Source: Euglena gracilis (taxonomy: Eukaryota; Euglenida; Euglenophyceae; Euglenales). Taken from it: a DNA stretch of 64,000 nucleotides. The notes under the pieces are model-generated. The model did no database searches. It saw only the letters and a list, made by a program, of their open reading frames with translations, and was not told the origin of the DNA. A program made the translations under genes and the position numbers. Position 1 is the stretch's first letter. Each line of letters begins with the position of its first letter. Positions 10,288-19,199 of the stretch are shown one piece after another. Location: positions 16,014,140 to 16,078,139 of the forward strand of contig CP154954.1 of the NCBI GenBank assembly GCA_039621445.1, given 5' to 3'.

Positions 10288-11050
10288 AAAAATCGATTTT
10301 TCCAAATTATCTCGACAATGAAGCAAAATCAAAGAAAATGTCCGCAGAGTAAAAATGAAGCCCTTGGAATGCCCTAAACCCCCCCCCAAAAAAATAAGAC
10401 CCGGGTCTTATTTTTGGGTCCGTTGCTGGAAGCCTGCAGGGGGGGTCTTATTTTTGGGGGGGGTCTTATTTTTGGATTTTTTCTTGACCGACCCGGGTCC
10501 GAAAAAAACACCATTTTTCAGGTTCCCAAGAGGACTATAATTTTTTCCTTCGGCGCTTCGCGCCATGTGAAAATTGGTGTAAATTGACATTTACCGTGTT
10601 TTTTGAACTTCAAAAATCCGAAAATTTTTGAAATTTCATCATTTTTGTGTATGAAATTGGGTTTTTTGGTCATTTTTCAGGGGAAAAGTTCACCGTCCCC
10701 GGCGCTTCGCGCCGTAAAGGGGGGTCTTATTTATGGGGGGGGGTCTTATTTTTGGATTTTTGCTCGATCGGCCCAGGGGGAGTCTTATTTTGGGGGGGGG
10801 TCTTATTTTTTGGGGGGGTCTTATTTTTGGGGGGGGGTTTATCCAACCGTGTTTTTTTCTTTTTCCCCCCAACCCTTCGTGTAGCCGTAGAGTTACGGCA
10901 TTTTTTTTCGGCCAATTTCGGCTCATTTCTGGGCCATTTTGGGCTTTTTTGGGGGCCAGAAAAATCGATGTTTCCAAAATATCTCGGAAATGAAGCGAAA
11001 TCAGAGGAAATGTCCAGAGACCTAAATTGAAGCCCGTGGAATGCCCTATC
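10288..11050. repeat. 90-bp direct repeat flanking a GTCTTATTTTTGG cluster
   Basis: Two roughly 90-bp copies (10288-10378 and 10960-11050) share AATCGATTTTTCC, TATCTCG, ATGAAGCRAAATCAGA and TGGAATGCCCTA. Between them GGGGTCTTATTTTTGG occurs about seven times (10441-10475 and 10727-10835). One pair is arranged as a perfect 26-bp palindrome at 10390-10415 (AAAAATAAGACCC joined to its complement). The same motif appears singly near 3219, 3270 and 39233. Confidence 0.7.
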
Positions 11051-11295
11051 TAATGGTATTTTGATTTCCCGATATCTTCCTGCCAAACCCCGAGATGTGG
11101 CTGATTTATGGCATAAAACAGCATGGCAGGCTTCCGATTCTGCCGTTTTCGGCCATTTTTCGGGGGAAAAATCAAAAAATTTTCCCCAAACAATCATTTT
11201 TTTTTCTGTTGCTGCTTCATTTTTCCTTCTGGGGGTGGTTATAAGTCATGGTTTGGTAGTTGGGCCCAATGGGGGGGGTATAAGCAGGGGGGGGG

Positions 11296-11715
11296 GAATG
11301 CAACTTGCATAATTTGCATTTTTTTGCATAATCAGGTTTTCCCGAAATTTGCATTTTTATGCTTTTTTTTTTGCATTTTTTGCATAAAATATTTTGCCCT
11401 GGAAAAATTTTTTGTAGTTGGTTGCCGTATGTTTGGAATTTTTTGCATTTTTTTGCATTTTTTTTCATAAAATATTTTGCCCTTGAGAAAAATTTTGTAG
11501 TTGGTTGGCATATGTTTGGATTTTTTTTTGCATTTTTTTTGCGTTTTTTTTGCATAAAATATTTTGCCCTGGAAATTTTTTTGATTTTAGGCAGCAAAGC
11601 TCTGTCATATTCCAGCTTTTTCTCAAGGTTTTCATGCAAGTTGCATTTTTTTGCATTTTTTTTTTTGCATTTTTTTGCATTTTTTTTGACTTGCATAATT
11701 TGCAGGGCCAAGTTG
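11296..11715. repeat. TTTTTGCAT-rich tandem repeat
   Basis: Three tandem units of about 87 bp each contain CATAAAATATTTTGCCCT, a GTAGTTGGTTGSCRTATG segment and poly-T with TTTGCAT. The spacing of CATAAAATATTTTGCC is regular (near 11384, 11466 and 11554). The reverse strand is open as a Lys/Asn-rich low-complexity frame, which I treat as a by-product. TTTGCAT-rich stretches recur at 22840-23240, 27870-27920 and 38395-38520. Confidence 0.75.
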
Positions 11716-11760
11716 CATTTCCCCCCCTGGTATAAGTGGGGGGGTTATGGGATGGGGCAG

Positions 11761-14700
11761 GCAGACCTGTACCTATATTTTTTGAGATTTTTCACATTCT
11801 TGTTGAAAAATCACATTTCCCGAGTTGAAAAAAATTGCTTGCATTTCTGTGGCTGCTGATCGCAAATGTGTGGAAAAACCACATTTTCGAATTTTTGTGT
11901 TGGCTACCCGGACAAGCACTGCACCCTTGACCTATCTTTATAGGGACCTTTCGCCTCCCTCTGTACTCACTGATTTGACAGGTGACAGTTTCCCGAAAAT
12001 TGATAATTTACCGGGCACACTGTAGATTTATTGAATATGTTAAGATTTTTCATCTGTATACAAGGATTTTATACAAGGATATACAAGAAACAAATTGGGA
12101 CTTACCTAAGGAGCCCAATTGCCTGAGAGCATTGGACATTCACAGGTTGCCCCACTCTCCTCGTTTGTTTCAGGGTCTGCTCTTGCTTTTGGATTGTCCC
12201 ATCCCTGATTGCCAGCAGAAGTCGGCAACCGCTGCTACAGGATGGTTGCTGCCATGGAGTGTTATCCTTCCGCTGAGCCATGTCGCACCCACAATCTTTA
12301 TATTGGGTGAATCTAGGGCAGCTCTCAACACGTGCAATACATTTTAGTGATGGTGAGGGCGCCAACTTCCCATTATAGCCCTGATCTATGAAGCTCCCCA
12401 CCTCTGTGAGGGGTCTCTGAAGATTTTTTGTAGTTGCAAAATCTCGATAAGCTGATTTTTTTTGCAGTTTTTATGAAATGAATGAATGAATGCTGTTTTG
12501 ACCAGTTTCTCTCCACAAAAAATATCACGGATTTTCCCATCTCTGCCTGGATGTTTGTTTGTTTGTCAATATGTGTGTCTGAGTGTCTGTATCTGTCTTT
12601 TGGACATCTTCAGGGAAAAAAGCGTGCAAAAGTGTGCTAAAACATGCAAAGAAAAATCCTGAAAAATAAAAAATGAGAATGTTGGGAAAAAAGAATTAAA
12701 GGGAAAAACACACAAAAAACCATGTAAATGCAAAACTCTTCCAAAAATGCAAAAAAAGTGTGCAAAACGGAAGAAAATTTGCAAGTGAATGGAAGAGTAC
12801 TGCTTTCCACTGCAGAAAAAGGGCAATTGACCACGCCAGGACCTCACCAGCAGGTGGGGACCTGGTTTAAGGGTCCTCAGGTTGGGGTTTGGTTTGAGCT
12901 AGGGTTTGGGTTACGTTCAGGATTGTCGGTCGATGCCACATTTAATCCTATCTAATCCATGGCATAATCATCCTTGCCCTGATTCATAAAGCAGCAGGCA
13001 AGTCGAATCTGGACAGCTGAAAGGGCGGTTTGGAAATTCAGATTCCTTGTTAAATCAGGGATTTCTTGAAGATTGGACCCAGGGGGGGGGGCACTCAGGG
13101 GGAAATTCCACAGAAAAGGTTTGTCAAATAGGAGTAATGTGCGGTGTGAGTGCGTGTGCAATTTTTTTGTTGGCTTATAATGGGCCCTGGGGCATCATTT
13201 CTCGGCCTTTTTTCCTGTTCCCCGAGTGTTAACGACCCAAGGCATCGTTTTGCTTGGTAAATGGTTGGGGAGCGATGGCAAAGGTTGGCTGTTTCAAAGG
13301 GAAAATGGGCCCCGAGCCCGCCAATGCTTTTTCAGGGTCGCTCTTTTGTGTGACCGAACCTGAAAGAAACCAGCAGCATCGACCTCCCACACCTCCCCCT
13401 CGATCGAACGTTTGTGATTTTTGCCCGCAGTATCGAAAATTCCACAGAAAAGATTTATCAAACGGGAGTAATGTTCGTGTGTGTGTGTGTGCACTCTTTT
13501 TCGGCTTGTAATGGTCCCTGGGGCATCATCCCTCGGCCTTTTTGGGGGCGGGTTTGTTGTTATTTTTTTTTTGGCTCGAGCTCAAAGTGAGAGATGGCGT
13601 GAAGTGGTGCACCCACAGTACCCCCCCCCCTCCACCCACCCCCCCCCCCCCCCTGCTGCCACCCCCCACACCCTTCCCCCCCCCCCACCCCCTTCGCTGC
13701 CACCCCCCCCTGTCACCCCACTCTTGGACCTCATTGAATGCCAAGTTTTTGGCATACAATTCATTTTTGTTGGCTCCTTTTTTGGCGTCATTTTTTGACA
13801 CCGGCCTCGTCTGGGGGAGGGGATGCCCCCCCAGAACAAAAATGGCATCACTACTCTGTGCAAGGTGAGGCTCAAATGTCTTTTTGCGTTCCATTTTTTT
13901 GAGATCTTCCCGTTCATTTCCATGTGTCTTGCCATGCTCTGGCAAATTGGTCATCTGAGCCTCCACAGAGCCTCTGAGGAGCCGCTGTGGAGGCTGGTCG
14001 TTTGGAGCCTTCGCGGAGCCTCTGTGGAGACGCGGAGGCAACCCCCCAAAAAGGCAGGATTCAGATTTTGTTGTCGTGCCATCCCTTACTCGAACTGACT
14101 CCTAACCCAGACATTTGTTGAAACATTAGAATCACAATTGCGCAAACGGTGCCTGTGAAGACTTGTAAAGACAATTGCCCAAACCAATTGATACCACAAA
14201 GCTTGCACATCTGCAATTCTGCTAGCAATCCACTGAAAATTATTGTTTTTCACGGCATATGGCATGAGAAAGAAGAAACAAAGTCCTGAGTGTACTGATT
14301 GGGAACGTCCACGCTTTGCCATCCAGCGGGGACACAGCGATGTTGGTGATGCTGCACGAAGTCCGCCAGGACTGATTGCACTGGGCGCCTGGCCACCAGC
14401 GGGACGTAGCACAGCACCCTCTCCACGGAAGGGCACTTTGGGTACTCCGGGATGGCCACCAGGGTCGTCTGCACGATGGCCACGATGGCTAGGCGGTGCA
14501 GTCCTGGGTGCGGACAGGTTCGAAAGGGTGGAGCGCACCTGGTGCTTCTGCACTGGGCGCCTGGCCACCAGCGGGACGTAGCACAGCACCCTCTCCATGG
14601 AAGGGCACTTTGGGTACTCCGGGATGGCCAGTGCAGTCCTGGGTGCGGACAGGTTCGAAAGGGTGGAGCGCATCTGGTGCTTCCAAAAGTTGTCGTACCA

Positions 14701-14886
14701 CAGCACGCAGACTTTCCCCGCCTCTGCTGCCGCAGTTCCACCCGACACCCGTCCGCTCGCTCCTCGTGACCACTGATTTCAGTCGGGTTCAGTCAGGTGA
14801 ATGCCGCCGGGACTCGGGCGTCTGCTGAATGACTCCTTCATCTGCATTGGACGTCCTCAGGGGCCACGATGGGCTGTTGCGCCATA
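11761..14886 (-). mobile_element. Inverted-pair element I, copy I1 (main part)
   Basis: This is homologous in reverse complement to 48640-51585 (I2). The pair ends abruptly at GCAGACCTGTA (11761) and its counterpart (51585). It contains a remnant coding region (minus strand, 14250-14712), GAGGCTC-rich repeats near 13960-14040, an internal duplication around ATTCCACAGAAAAG (13107 and 13440), and an AATG microsatellite near 12478. It continues at 16294-16620 after an inserted Tc1 element. No clear terminal repeats were found, so the class is unknown. Multi-copy status and sharp ends favour a mobile element over a gene duplication. Confidence 0.7.
14250..14712 (-). pseudogene. Element I protein remnant, I1
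   Basis: Read from 14712 downward, the frame gives GKVCVLWYDNFWKHQMRSTL, shifts, and then continues as IVQTTLVAIPEYPKCPSVER, VLCYVPLVARRPVQSVLADF and VQHHQHRC, ending at a TGA after SSFSCHMP. The second half is identical in frame in I2, where a single base restores STPFEPVHTQDCTA. I1 also carries an internal partial duplication of period about 172 bp (GCCTGGCCACCAGCGGGACG at about 14389 and 14561) that I2 lacks. The WYDNF segment is reminiscent of a transposon-encoded protein, but I cannot assign a family. The copy is frameshifted and non-functional. Confidence 0.5.
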
Positions 14887-14916
14887 CAGGTTGCCAGCAC
14901 AAAAAACATACCCCCC
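14887..14916 (+). repeat. Tc1 left terminal inverted repeat
   Basis: CAGGTTGCCAGCACAAAAAA, then CATACCCCCC. It pairs with 16261-16291 with one mismatch (G/A) and one extra A. Confidence 0.95.
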
Positions 14917-15090
14917 AAAAGCAAATTCCCCTTTCCATTTTGTCCCCAGTTGCTCTCATGCCCCCAAAAATGAGCACTGCCGACAGAGCGGCTTTAAGCA
15001 AGCGCGTGGAGACGTATCTCTCTTTTGTTCCACCCTGGTCGCTCAATAAGATTGCAAATCATGAGAAAATATCCAAAGCTACAGTGCAAG

Positions 15091-15136
15091 GTATATACCC
15101 AGCTTGTACACAATTCACACCAGCCACTTATCCCAG
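15091..15136 (+). other. Predicted 46-bp intron in Tc1 transposase
   Basis: Starts GTATATACCC and ends TTATCCCAG. Removing it joins codon GG|T and keeps the transposase frame open. Without removal the frame is lost. Confidence 0.5.
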
Positions 15137-15227
15137 GTATGGCATCCAGATTCAAAGAACGCGGCACGCTTGATCGCAAAGTTGGATCGGGATCCAATCA
15201 GCAAAAGGCAAAGAAATATTCAGAACG

Positions 15228-15275
15228 GTGTGCGACGTTTGCAATAAATTATATTCCATTCCTTAATTCCCACAG
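15228..15275 (+). other. Predicted 48-bp intron in Tc1 transposase
   Basis: Starts GTGTGCGACG and ends TTCCCACAG. It is a multiple of three with no stop, so retention would insert 16 residues into the otherwise typical SER-FRRGVLK segment. The prediction rests on that break in similarity. Confidence 0.4.
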
Positions 15276-15553
15276 GTTTCGAAGAGGTGTATTAAAAGTG
15301 GCAATGAAAAACCCTTTTTTGGAGTTGCAAACAAATCGCCGACGAGCATTTCCTCCGAGTTAGCACCGCATTGTTAGCCCGTCCAGCAGGGGCAGTGGTT
15401 AAGGCGTGTTTGTCAATCGTTATGCATATGCTTTTTTGTGTGAATTTCAGATACCGCCAAAACCATCTCCAGAATTCATCCGTACAATTCTACGGAAGGC
15501 GGGCTTGTGCTGCCAAACCGCAGCAAGGAAGCCATTACTGTCCTCGGTGAACA

Positions 15554-15763
15554 GTTTGGGTTTGGTAACAATTCTTTCCCCTAGCAAAAAGGGGGCACGG
15601 GGTGCCAGCCCGTGGTTTCCCTGGAGACCAGAGATCTCAGGCCTAACCACCCCTGCTCTTCCCCTGACAGGGTTCTCCGGCTAGCCTCCGCCACCGGCCC
15701 CCCCCCCCCAACCCACATGGCCGCGCCGTTCAGCCTCATGCAGCAGCTCCCCGGTAAGTCCGA
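15554..15763 (+). repeat. Captured A-family exon alpha fragment inside Tc1
   Basis: From GTTTGGGTTTGGTAAC to CCCCGGTAAGTCCGA this matches 55268-55480 (and 1758-1970) and then stops abruptly. It includes the MAAPFSLMQQLPGKS start of exon alpha (ATG at 15717) in phase with the upstream VLRLASATG frame, unlike A1 and A2. One T is missing near 15617. It shares CTAGCC and GCCGCG with A2, not the A1 variants. It replaces the Tc1 region that should hold the first catalytic Asp. Confidence 0.85.
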
Positions 15764-15940
15764 ATGGGGTTAAGGTCTGGCGACTGTGGTGGCCAAACCC
15801 CTCCGTTGAAGCGCAGCACTCGCTTCCACCTCATCCACGCTGTGGTACTCCGCGCACGGTGGGGAGAAGCCCCGTCCTGCTGGAAGCGGTAGCCCGCAGT
15901 CCTGCACAATGGATTGTGAATATGTCGAATATTGGCGTGC
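15764..15940 (-). pseudogene. Tc1 transposase DDE-core fragment, inverted
   Basis: On the minus strand the frame reads LCRTAGYRFQQDGASPHRAR, STTAWMRWKRVLRFNGGVWP, PQSPDLNPI. QQDGASPHRA is the second catalytic Asp motif and WPPQSPDLNPI precedes the third catalytic residue in Tc1/mariner proteins. The residue after NPI, normally Glu, falls at the junction with the captured fragment and is missing. The expected spacing would be 37 residues. The fragment is opposite in strand to both the N- and C-terminal parts, so the core was inverted. Confidence 0.85.
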
Positions 15941-15954
15941 AAACACCAGGCGTT

Positions 15955-16134
15955 TCCGCCATGGTGCTGCACAAGTTGCGTGGGCATGTGTTTGCGGGCA
16001 AAGACCATTTGTGGTCGGCTCTGCAAGCTGCCTTCGCAGAAATCTCCCCCGAACAGGTCAAAGCATTTTATGACAGCATGCCTAACCGCATGCGGGCTGT
16101 CATTGCGGCTCGCGGTGGACACACCCACTACTGA
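15955..16134 (+). pseudogene. Tc1 transposase C-terminus
   Basis: The frame reads AMVLHKLRGHVFAGKDHLWS, ALQAAFAEISPEQVKAFYDS, MPNRMRAVIAARGGHTHY and ends with TGA at 16132-16134. The SMPNRM..VI.ARGGHT.Y ending is the classic Tc1/mariner C-terminus. The stretch is intact but disconnected from the catalytic core, which lies beside it in reverse orientation. Confidence 0.88.
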
Positions 16135-16230
16135 CCTTCCCATACCCCGCCCTTTTGCATGACGGTTGCATTCGCGGCAAATCCAGCGCTTGATTCGCCG
16201 CATTGCTGCTTATAGCTTTACTCACCAGAT

Positions 16231-16291
16231 GGGGGGTATGTTTTTTTGTGCTGTCAGGGGGGGGGGTATGTTTTTTTGTGTTGGCAACCTG
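16231..16291 (-). repeat. Tc1 right terminal repeat with duplicated inner motif
   Basis: 16261-16291 is the right terminal repeat. Its inner part (GGGGGGTATGTTTTTTTGTG) is repeated at 16231-16250, separated by CTGTCAGGGG. The left end has only one copy. Confidence 0.85.
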
Positions 16292-16293
16292 TA

Positions 16294-16620
16294 GGGCAGT
16301 CGCGGTGGCGCACTGTACGGTACAGGACCTAGGCATCCCGCAGCAGCAACTCTGTCCAGTTGAGTCGCAGCTGCCATCACAACTCCACCAGCAGGTACTC
16401 CAAGCAGGCGCTGTTGGCAATCAGCAGGACCTGGGTGTGGGCATCTGGATGATTAAGTTCAGTAGGGGTCATCTGGGCATTGGCCACAAACACCTCATAG
16501 CCCTCCACGAAGTGCTCCTGGACGCATCTGCCCAGGATCTTCCCCATTTTGGCAGAGGCAGGCGTAGTCCGCATACCGCGACGGTGGGACCGGCTGCTTT
16601 GCGACATCATCACAGAATTT
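16294..16620 (-). mobile_element. Element I, copy I1 (distal part)
   Basis: This continues I1 beyond the Tc1 insertion. The minus frame at 16377-16620 reads AKMGKILGRCVQEHFVEGYE, VFVANAQMTPTELNHPDAHT, QVLLIANSACLEYLLVEL and then a stop. I2 keeps the LLIT..ACLEYLLVEL part at 48667-48716. It looks like an upstream part of the same element protein. No domain could be named. Confidence 0.55.
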
Positions 16621-18730
16621 GCAGTGCCCAAACAAAAAAAAGGTTCAGTGTGTTAGTTTAACAATTGTACATTCTTCTTGGAATGTTTGTGCTATGTTCT
16701 TTTGTGCAATTGCGCAAAGGAACATGGATTTTATGGCATCAGAGAACTTTTGCCGGCACAACAGAATAAGAGCGTTCGACTTGGCACCATCTCAGCTTAA
16801 TTTGCATAACGGGACAATTACTCAGGATGTGTGGAAAAAATCTGCTCGTTACAACCCCAAAGAATGATTTTAACAACAAAATCTCGAGCATTTTCTGTTG
16901 ACACAACTGTGGTGGAGTACACGTGCCAGGTTTCAAAGGGTGCCGGATGGTTTGCCGTCAAAATTGGACGTGGCACCAGGTGAGTCGTGCCGCATTTCCG
17001 CAGTGGTTGAGTTGCAAATGAATAGTCAGTCTGTTCAACCCGGCTTTTAGCGGAAGAAGAAACCCGTCACTGTTCTGATCGCATCCCGTAATTGTGAGGC
17101 CAATGAAACAGAAAGTTTTTTTTTTCTTGCTCTTCATCCACACACTATGCATGAGCTCTTTTGATCCTCCTGCAACAGACACAGAATCCATGCCAGTGTA
17201 AGGTCCAAATTGTGACACCGTCAAAATCGCCCACCTCCTGCCATGGCTCCCAGCCCCCTGGAGGTCATACCACCTAGCCAATTTTATTGCAGAACTACTT
17301 AACCCAGGCGCTGTCGGAGCAGCAGTATAATGTAGACATATCAAAATACCTGACCTTGCGTGAATTGGGATGGAGTCAACTTCTGCCTCAACGCTGGTGT
17401 GTCGGCGTCTATTTTCTGTTGCTGTGTTGTGTATTGCCTCTTCACTGACGAATGACCCTTCCAAGGTTTCTGAAGGAAGCTTGCACCACCGGTACAGGTA
17501 AGCGCTTTTTTTTTATTACAGGACGAACCCCCCCCCCTCCCCCAGAGTTGGTAAACTGAAGCCTGCTAGGCATCCCCTCCCCCAGAGTTTGGTAAAAAGA
17601 AGCTTGGAATTATTTCCCATCTTTCCCCCTAATTTTTCCCTGTGGGGATGTAGCTTACGCCTGGTCCAGTGGAGAGCTGCTGTGCAATGTCCAACCCCTC
17701 TCCGACGCGCGGCTCATTCACATGCATGCCTGTCATGGCCCTGTTATATGTTTTCTCTCCCAGAGAACAGAGTGCGATTGGTGGGCAACCTAGCATGCCT
17801 TTTGAGCGCTCTCCTTCATTGCAACCAGACCTGACTTGGAAATGGGGGTGGCGGTGGTGGTCTGGTTAGCGGCGGTTTGCAGAGGCTGGAAAAAAATGTC
17901 CGTGAGGTTTCTTTTCCAACCCATTCTGGGTGGAAGGTGTAAAGTTGGAGCAAGGGCATGATGCAGAATTTCCAAAGTTTTGGAGCTTGGTTGCAGAAAG
18001 ACGTTTCCAGAAATGGGTCGAAGAATTGGCCGTCACCCCCCTCTCAGTAAGCTGTCATGACCGAGAACCTGTCAGCAGCCCACCAGCGAAACTGCCAGGT
18101 CCCCAGATACTGGCCAACATGTCGAGGTTAAAATTCAATGAAGTTCCTTTGAAAAACTCTGAGGTTGGAATCCCCCCAGGGAGCCTGTTCTCTTCCCTCC
18201 ATATTCGCCAACCTGTCTTCATTGGGGGCACCTGTCCTCCTCTCTCCCCGCATCTTGTCTCCCAACGATTGTTTGAAATTTTTCACTTATTTCTTGAAGA
18301 AGCAGATTCCTGAGTTGAAAAAAACTCCGAACATTGCTTTCAAGCTTATCCCAAACTTGCGAAAAATTGTGTTGTCGGATTTTCTGTCTGCCGGCGGTCG
18401 AATTTTTTTTGACTTTTTTCCCTGTCACCCAGCCTCACCCCCCCTCTCCGTACTTGCTGGCCTGCCTCCTACATCGGTGCTTGCTGATTTGTCTGGGGAC
18501 AGTTTCCGGAGTGGGGAGGCTGGGTAAAGATGGAACCAAGGGGCAGGAAAGGATGGTGGGATATCCTCTCCCAACGCTTTCCAGCTTGCTGAGGCTTCCT
18601 CAGGCTGTCTGCGAGGTGACCCACCCCAGAGTGTATTTCCCAACGGGTTATTTTCATGTGAGGGAGGTGGCTGACCGATGTGATGCTTTTTTTTTAAAAT
18701 CTCTGAGCGACTGACTCGTTCGTCACCCTC
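16621..18730. other. No gene recognised
   Basis: There are several ORFs of 60-170 codons without recognisable motifs. A short duplicated phrase (CCTCCCCCAGAGTT.GGTAAA) occurs at about 17536 and 17578. The minus-strand ORF at 16958-17464 (168 codons) has no recognisable domain. Confidence 0.4.
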
Positions 18731-18734
18731 TCTC

Positions 18735-18845
18735 ATGCTGAAGTGGTGGCTTCTGTCTGCAGGAATTTTTTTTATCCCATTGTTCTTTCCCCTGTGCTGA
18801 AGTGGTGGTTTCTGTTTTGGCGAATTTTTTTTATCCATTGTTTTC
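18735..18845. repeat. Two-copy tandem repeat, about 57 bp
   Basis: GCTGAAGTGGTGGYTTCTGT followed by an AATTTTTTTTATCC.ATTGTT segment occurs twice in a row (about 18738 and 18797). Confidence 0.7.
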
Positions 18846-18996
18846 GTTCGAACTGAAAATGTCAGGACATTGACGTGAGGCAGAAAAATGACTGCTGAAA
18901 ATCTGGACAACTAGATGTTCCTCCAGCCAAATTTATTATCAGGCTCGATATTAAGGCGCAACATTCATACATTGGCGCCTTATTGGCCGCATTTCA

Positions 18997-19030
18997 CCCG
19001 TATTTTGGCGTGTCAAGTTCAAGGGGGAGA
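18997..19030. repeat. Partial GTGTCAA-family copy
   Basis: CCGTATTTTGGCGTGTCAAG followed by TTCAAGGGGG, matching the right half of the 8580-8660 unit. Confidence 0.5.
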
Positions 19031-19199
19031 AGCTGCAACCGGGGGGGGGGGGTGCCTCCCTGGACAGCACCCAGAACTCCGCTCCCCACCCCTTGGTTTG
19101 TGAGAATCAGGCTCCTGGGCACCACATTAGGCACACTGACGGGTTTGCTACAGCACCACTCAGAAAATGTGCACATTTTGGCACTGAACTTCCAACTTC

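Larger units (their letters stand above)
1118..10306 (+). repeat. Long duplicated unit A, copy A1
   Basis: This sequence recurs in direct orientation at 54628-64000 with sparse differences: single bases, homopolymer lengths, a roughly 40-bp deletion near 4.0 kb, and one roughly 250-bp insertion in the other copy. Older, shorter colinear relatives lie at 45.45-48.44 kb (B1) and 52.6-54.1 kb (C). The blocks conserved between old and young copies read in one plus-strand frame and look like exons. Between them lie homopolymers, short palindromes, a degenerate telomere-like stretch (5561-5640) and a CCAG microsatellite. The left edge is abrupt at about 1118. The right edge cannot be placed because A2 ends with the window. 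No LTR, terminal inverted repeat or target duplication was seen. Confidence 0.9.
14958..15552 (+). pseudogene. Tc1 transposase N-terminal DNA-binding part
   Basis: From ATG 14958 the frame reads MSTADRAALSKRVETYLSFV, PPWSLNKIANHEKISKATVQ: a first helix-turn-helix. A 46-bp GT-AG gap (15091-15136) leads in phase to MASRFKERGTLDRKVGSGSN, QQKAKKYSER. A second GT-AG gap of 48 bp (15228-15275) leads to FRRGVLKVAMKNPFLELQT. An extra A then shifts the frame before IADEHFLRVSTAL. After a further AG near 15450 comes PKPSPEFIRTILRKAGLCCQ, TAARKPLLSSVN, typical of the Tc3-type second helix-turn-helix. The similarities are from knowledge of Tc1 proteins, and the introns are inferred from phase and splice dinucleotides. 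The first catalytic Asp region is absent. Confidence 0.75.
14887..16291 (+). mobile_element. Tc1/mariner DNA transposon, 1405 bp, rearranged
   Basis: Terminal inverted repeats of about 30 bp start CAGGTTGCC and differ by one base and one A. The element is flanked by TA on both sides (14885-14886 and 16292-16293). Joining the flanks at one TA gives ACTGCCC-TA-TGGCGCAAC, exactly the uninterrupted sequence in I2 (TA at 48802-48803), so this is a verified insertion with TA target duplication, as expected for Tc1/mariner. Inside, plus-strand N-terminal DNA-binding segments and a plus-strand C-terminus flank a captured 210-bp A-family fragment and a DDE-core fragment in reverse orientation. The element cannot encode an active transposase as it stands. 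Confidence 0.92.

Noticed and set aside
1118-10306. LTR retrotransposon interpretation of A1/A2 as long terminal repeats of one element
   Set aside because: The repeats are more than 9 kb and enclose unrelated nested elements and an older copy of themselves. No primer-binding site, polypurine tract or pol motif was found.
11217-11711. Lys/Asn-rich minus-strand ORF
   Set aside because: It follows the 87-bp TTTTTGCAT tandem repeat period and poly-A composition.
12566-12847. 93-codon minus-strand ORF conserved in I2 (50550-50831)
   Set aside because: The two copies are nearly identical at DNA level, so conservation is uninformative. The frame is Phe/Ser-rich from T-rich DNA, with no silent-site bias testable.
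15386-15415. CAGTGGTTAAGGCGTG resembling a tRNA D-arm/A-box
   Set aside because: It lies in an apparent intron of the Tc1 element, with no B box or cloverleaf within 100 bp.
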